This document shows, one piece after another, positions 60,501 to 64,000 of a stretch of 64,000 bases of DNA. Location: contig CAYHCF010000011.1 in assembly GCA_964355075.1 (NCBI GenBank), positions 1 to 64,000 on the forward strand, in the 5' to 3' direction. Under the pieces are notes generated by a model. The model was not told where the DNA came from. It was given only the letters and a program-made list of their open reading frames with translations, and made no database searches. Within the stretch, counting starts at the first letter, position 1, and every line of letters starts with the position of its first letter. The position numbers were made by a program, and so were the translations under genes. This DNA comes from B1 sp964355075 (lineage in GTDB: Bacteria > Bacteroidota > Bacteroidia > UKL13-3).

Positions 60501-61284
60501 GGTTATAAACAAAAACAGGCAAGCGATACTTTAAGAAAAACCAGTGACCGGCCTGTGTTAAAAAAATAAAAATTGCTGAACCCAAAAGAAAGTTCCGTTT
60601 TACCACCCAAATTGATAAGAAATGAAATAGAACAATACACAGCAGGATATTCAGAATCAGAAAAATCCTTAACCACAAAGGGGTAATTTTCGGAGCCCCG
60701 AATATTTGAATTGAGCAAAGGTATTTGCCACTAATATCCGTTAGATCAGTGAAATCCTTAATGGGAGAAGGGCTAAACAACGCCGATCCCAGAAAAGAAA
60801 GTTCCGGGTTAAAATGGTTTTGAATAAATTGATTCTGATAGCTATAATTTGTTTTGATTTGGTAAAAAATAGCAAATTTATAGTTTCCAGTATTTTTAAA
60901 GGATACCAGGTAATAGCCGTTATGGGTACTTAAATAATAAAATCCATTCGTTAAAACAGGTAAGTACTTTTGAGAATTGATGGTGTTATCTGTCCAGATT
61001 ATTAAGGAATCATTTTTGAAAATATGAATACTTAAATTTTCTTGTTTCGACAAGTTGATGTATTCAACCCACTTACGATGTAATATAGTTGTATCCATCG
61101 AAAGTTTAGATAACAAAGCCTTTTGGGCAATTTCTTTACTGTGGAAAGTACGCTGCGCCTGTTCATAATAATTAAGCGTTTGCCGCTCCGAATTTTGAAG
61201 AATACCTGTTTCAGCAACTAACAGCAAACCTAGCGCAATCAAACTTGCAAGCAACCACAGAAATATTTTAATCGGCGATTTCAA
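57568..61284 (-). CDS. Very large NtrY-like sensor histidine kinase
   Basis: 1238-aa membrane kinase. It begins with a signal-anchor (IKIFLWLLASLIALGLLLVA) and a periplasmic stretch, then a block of ~8 membrane helices (about 205-480), a second extracytoplasmic region (about 490-700) and further helices. A HAMP-like segment (RNISYPLMLIQKQM) follows at about 945-1000. The kinase core has the phospho-acceptor His1029 in ARQIAHEIKNPLTPMK, the N box TNLVKNAAQSI and the G boxes SDNGCGIS and GMGLGLPIV. IAHEIKNPLTPMKLS is typical of NtrY kinases. No response regulator is adjacent. It ends in a 4-base overlap with the giant outer-membrane protein gene and begins 8 bases after hldD, so hldD, kinase and barrel form one unit. 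Confidence 0.88.
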   Translation of the reverse strand: MKSPIKIFLWLLASLIALGLLLVAETGILQNSERQTLNYYEQAQRTFHSKEIAQKALLSKLSMDTTILHRKWVEYINLSKQENLSIHIFKNDSLIIWTDNTINSQKYLPVLTNGFYYLSTHNGYYLVSFKNTGNYKFAIFYQIKTNYSYQNQFIQNHFNPELSFLGSALFSPSPIKDFTDLTDISGKYLCSIQIFGAPKITPLWLRIFLILNILLCIVLFHFLSIWVVKRNFLLGSAIFIFLTQAGHWFFLKYRLPVFVYNLRLFSSDIYASSTYNPSLGDFITAVALLLWYLYLIKRVNWFNPVKKINLFLQLIMVSLFTITLSDATFDSIKSLVFDSQISFDINNIYALNEYTFLGLILSTMLLMLVYQMVFILYKTLSKPVLNKYEKFFVLGFVFYFLHPYLVIYLYERHDFYPVAGSTLILCFLFYKHFIQQLLNRFQQYFILVFIFSIFTAVSIYYWNNCEEEENRVLFAGKLISQNDVNAEYFLNDIEKKIASDKLIKSNFNNPIALKSQLVKKLRQLYFSGYLSKYDISVYDFDSSQNHYLSRNVFTYKQVNYIYQKLGSKTINENFKFLKNNAYLKGYLAKFIIRHNGRINGYFFIHLQPKLLQDENRFDELLIEGYRSNSRKRYDYSYAIYRDTKLLSQSGEFAYRTTYTYSDVKNKSLLFEEDGYSHLIFKENDQLFVVVSKKASTWYEPFGLFSLSFTFFTLILMASLGVFLIFNNPWVNESFLHKNKYWRRFQGIVNNILIVNEADLTLIRTRIQLGVVLIVFATLGVTAYFTINFLSNQNAEKQNERLIKKLRNVVSAVENESQDGNFSLKPTDSEAYINQIADFYNTDISFYNTQGELITSTVKKVYDDGIIAPFINAEAYYHLNILRESQYIQTEQIATFSYNGAYVPTFSKNGSLLGYIQLPNFYSSTDLYSEISSIIVGFINLYAFMFLIIGIVAWLVSRNISYPLMLIQKQMGQTRIGKKNETILWNRNDEIGELVKQYNIMIAELEESAEKLGRSEREGAWRDIARQIAHEIKNPLTPMKLSVQHLERAWKDQSAKLPETFKRVTQTLISQIDTLSDLATEFSSFAQMPAPKYEYINLYEMIDQVVHLQSPTLEGEITFHCDPELQIYFDPGYLNRTLTNLVKNAAQSIPDDRSGSISIEAAHIDDKVKISVSDNGCGISEAQKEKIFMPYFSTKVIGMGLGLPIVKSMIESGGGEISFTSTEGTGTTFTILLPLNKSE

Positions 61285-61292
61285 TTTTTTAT

Positions 61293-62261
61293 CTAAATAA
61301 ATTTCCCCTTTTCTAAATAATTTTGAACGTAGTCCTTCACCCCCTCCTCAATATCAGTAAAACTACGCTCATAACCGATTGTTCTTAATTTGCTCATATT
61401 GGCTTCGGTAAAATACTGGTATGTATCCCGGATATCTTCCGGTATAGGAATATATTCAATAAGCGCTTGAAGATTCAAAGCAGAAAAGATGCTTTTGGCA
61501 AGGTCATTCCAGGTTCTTGCATTTCCGGTACCCAGGTTATAAATACCACTGTTTTTTCGGTTATGCATCAGGAAAAGACAAACTTCACACAAGTCTTTTA
61601 CGTATATAAAATCACGCTTTTGTTCTCCGTCTTTATATTCATCCAGATGAGATTTGAAGAGCTTTACTTTCCCTGTTTCTTTTATTTGATGGTAGGCGTG
61701 AAAGATCACACTTGCCATACGGAGTTTGTGATATTCATTGGGGCCATACACATTAAAAAACTTTAAGCCTGCCCAGAAATAGGGTTGTCTGGCTTGAGCC
61801 AAAACCCATTTGTCAAAATCATTTTTCGATTTTCCATAAAGGTTCATCGGATTAAGGGTATCCAGTTTTATCTCATCATCGTCATATCCGGTTTCGCCAT
61901 TTCCATAGGTGGCGGCACTCGAGGCATAAACCAACGGGATGCCCTCAAAAACGCAATAGTTAAAAATGCGTTTGCTAAAATCCAGATTCAGTTCTTTGAA
62001 AATATCTGCATCCTTTTCGGTGGTATCCGTACGCGCACCTATGTGAAAAATAAATTGCACCTCATGCGCATTTCTTTCCATCCAGGTAAAAAATAATTTT
62101 CGTTCAATTTTTTCTTTGAAAACCTTTCCCTGTAGATTTAAGTTTCTGTTTTGAACAGAATCAAAATCATCTACCAATATCAAATCGTTAAAGTTCTGTT
62201 GGTTCAAAAAGCCCACCAAACAACTGCCAATAAAGCCTTCAGCTCCTGTTACTACTATCAT
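61293..62261 (-). CDS. hldD: ADP-L-glycero-D-manno-heptose 6-epimerase
   Basis: Makes the ADP-heptose used for the LPS inner core. The start is the ATG giving MIVVTGAEGFIGS; the frame is open 23 codons upstream but those residues are not part of the fold. The 322-aa extended SDR has the Rossmann TGAEGFIGS, FHIGARTDTTEKDADIF, and the catalytic Tyr142 and Lys146 in LYGKSKND. Specific features are FFNVYGPNEYHKLRMASVIF and KRDFIYVKDL. With the kdn/kds cluster it supports an LPS with heptose and Kdo-type sugars. Confidence 0.92.
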   Translation of the reverse strand: MIVVTGAEGFIGSCLVGFLNQQNFNDLILVDDFDSVQNRNLNLQGKVFKEKIERKLFFTWMERNAHEVQFIFHIGARTDTTEKDADIFKELNLDFSKRIFNYCVFEGIPLVYASSAATYGNGETGYDDDEIKLDTLNPMNLYGKSKNDFDKWVLAQARQPYFWAGLKFFNVYGPNEYHKLRMASVIFHAYHQIKETGKVKLFKSHLDEYKDGEQKRDFIYVKDLCEVCLFLMHNRKNSGIYNLGTGNARTWNDLAKSIFSALNLQALIEYIPIPEDIRDTYQYFTEANMSKLRTIGYERSFTDIEEGVKDYVQNYLEKGKFI

Positions 62262-62372
62262 AGATTTGTTTAAAGGAAGCGAAAATAAACAAAAGGAGGC
62301 GTTTTTATTGATTATTGAAATCAATTCCATTTATATTCGCGTTCTGTTTTTTGAACCAATAATTGTTTAATC

Positions 62373-63254
62373 ATGCTTAAAGCTTATGTTTTCCCCGGTC
62401 AGGGTGCCCAATTTGTAGGAATGGGAAAAGACCTATATGAATCAAATGAGACCGCTAAAGCACTGTTTGAAAAGGCTAATGAGATTCTTGGGTTTCGTAT
62501 CACGGATATAATGTTTTCGGGTACTGAGGAAGATTTAAGACAAACCAAAGTTACCCAACCTGCTATTTTCATTCATTCGGTAATAAAAGCGCTAACCCTT
62601 TCTGATTTTAATCCGGATATGGTGGCAGGACATAGCCTTGGCGAATTTTCAGCGCTGGTTGCCAATAAGGCTTTAACTTTTGAGGATGGCTTGAAATTAG
62701 TTTATGCCAGAGCCATGGCGATGCAAAAAGCCTGTGAAATGGAACCATCCACCATGGCAGCAGTTTTAGGTTTGGATGATTCCCGGGTTGAAGAAATTTG
62801 TGCTTCCATAACCGATGATATTGTGGTTCCGGCCAACTATAATTGTCCGGGGCAGCTGGTCATTTCGGGAAGTATTGCGGGTATAAATAAGGCCTGCGAA
62901 TTATTGAAAGCTGCCGGAGCCAAGCGTGCCTTGGTTTTGCCTGTTGGCGGTGCCTTTCATTCCCCGCTAATGGAACCTGCCCGAATTGAACTCGAAGCTG
63001 CTATCCATGCTACAAATTTTAGTACGCCAATTTGCCCTGTTTATCAAAACTATGTAGCCACTGCAGTAAGTGAAGTGGATGAAATAAAAAAGAATCTGGT
63101 TGCACAATTAACGGCTCCTGTAAAATGGACTCAATCGGTTCAAGCCATGGTAATGGATAGTGCCACTCATTTTATAGAATGTGGACCGGGTAATGTCTTA
63201 CAAGGTTTGATAAAAAAAATATACAGGGAAGCCATTACGGAAAGCGCAGGATAA
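62373..63254 (+). CDS. fabD: Malonyl-CoA:ACP transacylase
   Basis: Transfers malonyl from CoA to acyl carrier protein for fatty-acid synthesis. The 293-aa protein starts MLKAYVFPGQGAQFVGMGKD. The nucleophile Ser88 is in GHSLGEFSAL, and the catalytic His follows in GAFHSPLMEPA. NYNCPGQLVISG and FIECGPGNVLQGLIKKI are further hallmarks. It is divergent from hldD; a TATATTCG sequence upstream (62332-62339) is one base from the -7 consensus. A large perfect hairpin follows the gene. Confidence 0.96.
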   Translation: MLKAYVFPGQGAQFVGMGKDLYESNETAKALFEKANEILGFRITDIMFSGTEEDLRQTKVTQPAIFIHSVIKALTLSDFNPDMVAGHSLGEFSALVANKALTFEDGLKLVYARAMAMQKACEMEPSTMAAVLGLDDSRVEEICASITDDIVVPANYNCPGQLVISGSIAGINKACELLKAAGAKRALVLPVGGAFHSPLMEPARIELEAAIHATNFSTPICPVYQNYVATAVSEVDEIKKNLVAQLTAPVKWTQSVQAMVMDSATHFIECGPGNVLQGLIKKIYREAITESAG

Positions 63255-63312
63255 ATGGTAGCCGATCCTTCGGCAAGCTCAGGATGACACCCCAGCCCGT
63301 TATATTTGGCAA

Positions 63313-63367
63313 TGATTTTGGCGAGTTAATTTTTTTGCAAAGCAAAAAAATTAACTCGCCAAAATCA
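63313..63367. repeat. 26-bp perfect inverted repeat (hairpin) after fabD
   Basis: The left arm (63313-63338) begins TGATTTTGGCGAG, contains a run of 7 T, and pairs without mismatch to the right arm (63342-63367) around an AAA loop. It lies between convergent fabD and the ABC exporter, so it may stop transcription from both sides, although the T run is inside the stem. Around it are fragments of dispersed repeats (CGGCAAGCTCAGGATGAC near 63270, a tandem CATAGTGAGCCTGT near 63395) and AT-rich degenerate repeats to 63500. No gene is seen in 63255-63505. Confidence 0.85.
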
Positions 63368-63505
63368 CTACTTCACATGAGTTACGAAATGTCATAGTGA
63401 GCCTGTCATAGTGAGCCTGTCGAACTACAGTAATCAGTTCAATCGTAAATCAAAAATCGTAAATTCTAAATTCTTAATTCTAAATTCTTAATTACTAATT
63501 CCCCC

Positions 63506-64000
63506 CTACCGCTCTCCGATTTGCTGACGCCACATGGCGTAGTATAAGCCTTTCTCGGCAATCAAATCTTCGTGTTTTCCGGTTTCAACCAGGTCGCCTT
63601 TTTCTAAAACAAAGATTCGATCTGCGTGCATAATGGTTGAGAGTCTGTGTGCAATCATAATGGTTACATGTGATTTATTGGCACTGATTTGCCTGATGGT
63701 ATTGCTAATCTCCTCTTCGGTAATGGAATCAAGAGAAGAGGTTGCCTCATCAAAAATCAATAACCCGGGTTTGCGCAATAATGCACGCGCGATGGATAAG
63801 CGTTGCTTTTCACCCCCGGAAATTTTAATTCCGCCTTCACCGATAACGCTATTTATTCCGTGATCGCTTCTTTCCAATAAACCCTGGCAGGCAGATTGGT
63901 TTAGAGCCAATAAAATTTCTTCATCCGTAGCCCGTGGATTCACAAATAATAAATTCTCTTTGATGGTACCTGAAAATAGCTGCGTATCCTGCGTTACAAA
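63506..64000 (-). CDS. ABC exporter ATPase domain, MsbA type (truncated by window end)
   Basis: Only the C-terminal 164 codons are in the window; the frame is open at the last base and the transmembrane part lies beyond it. Visible from the edge: the Q-loop region FVTQDTQLFSGTIKENLLF, the signature ISGGEKQRLSIARALL, Walker B LLIFDEATSSLDS, and the His switch MIAHRLSTI, ending WRQQIGER. These belong to the fused exporters of lipids, peptides or drugs (MsbA/MDR group). The substrate cannot be told. Confidence 0.9.
   Translation of the reverse strand, partial: FVTQDTQLFSGTIKENLLFVNPRATDEEILLALNQSACQGLLERSDHGINSVIGEGGIKISGGEKQRLSIARALLRKPGLLIFDEATSSLDSITEEEISNTIRQISANKSHVTIMIAHRLSTIMHADRIFVLEKGDLVETGKHEDLIAEKGLYYAMWRQQIGER

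Overview
This window is from a Bacteroidota chromosome. The lineage signs are T9SS type A C-terminal sorting domains on two secreted proteins, two LruC-domain proteins, a TonB-dependent receptor paired with a DUF4249 lipoprotein, an S46 peptidase, A-rich start regions with no clear Shine-Dalgarno sequence, and several exact TAnnTTTG (-7) promoter boxes. Nothing fixes it below phylum. Two runs of exactly 100 N (30402-30501 and 45133-45232) fall inside tandem repeats, so this is a draft scaffold.

Layout. 1-16 kb: a truncated LruC surface protein, gyrA, a secreted M1 aminopeptidase abutting fdhD, a PAS gene broken by one amber codon, parE, an OmpA/TPR lipoprotein and ftsE, with three copies of a two-stem palindromic repeat. 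16-21 kb (minus strand): recQ and two glycosyltransferases that overlap end to end, preceded by a LolD-type ATPase. 21-23 kb: a KirBac channel and trmO. 22.8-30.2 kb (minus strand): an LPS sugar cluster with kdnA, kdnB and kdsA, then a REP-associated transposase (RAYT) and a RAYT relic, then an outer-membrane protein, a transaldolase-fold protein fused to KdsD-type CBS domains, and a KdsC-like HAD phosphatase. KdnA, KdnB and KdsA together predict 8-amino-Kdo (Kdo8N) in the LPS.

30.2-36 kb: an 11-bp repeat array, a lipoprotein plus second LruC protein, orphan antitoxin-like genes, and two cysteine-rich secreted paralogues flanking a degenerate thioredoxin-like protein. 36-44 kb: mnmH, guaA, a periplasmic-binding-protein-like gene, a DPP7-like S46 peptidase and a PhoU-like/PiT phosphate pair. 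44.5-45.4 kb is a strange tRNA locus. tRNA-Leu(UAA) has a duplicated 3' part carrying a palindromic insertion, and a GIY-YIG gene sits between the copies. tRNA-Gly(GCC) is followed by a 56-bp tandem array built from its own 3' half with the T-arm swapped for another hairpin. 45.6-64 kb: trpS, fbp, a T9SS cargo protein, the TonB receptor/DUF4249 pair, a MazF toxin-antitoxin operon with a visible operator, a PqqB-like metallohydrolase, a giant outer-membrane protein translationally coupled to a giant NtrY-like kinase, hldD, fabD and the end of an MsbA-type exporter.

The best leads are the transaldolase-CBS fusion, which may replace the SIS isomerase domain of KdsD as a route to arabinose 5-phosphate; the RAYT gene expanded in frame by copies of its own REP-like palindromes; and the two tRNA genes whose duplicated 3' parts carry foreign hairpins in the T-arm.
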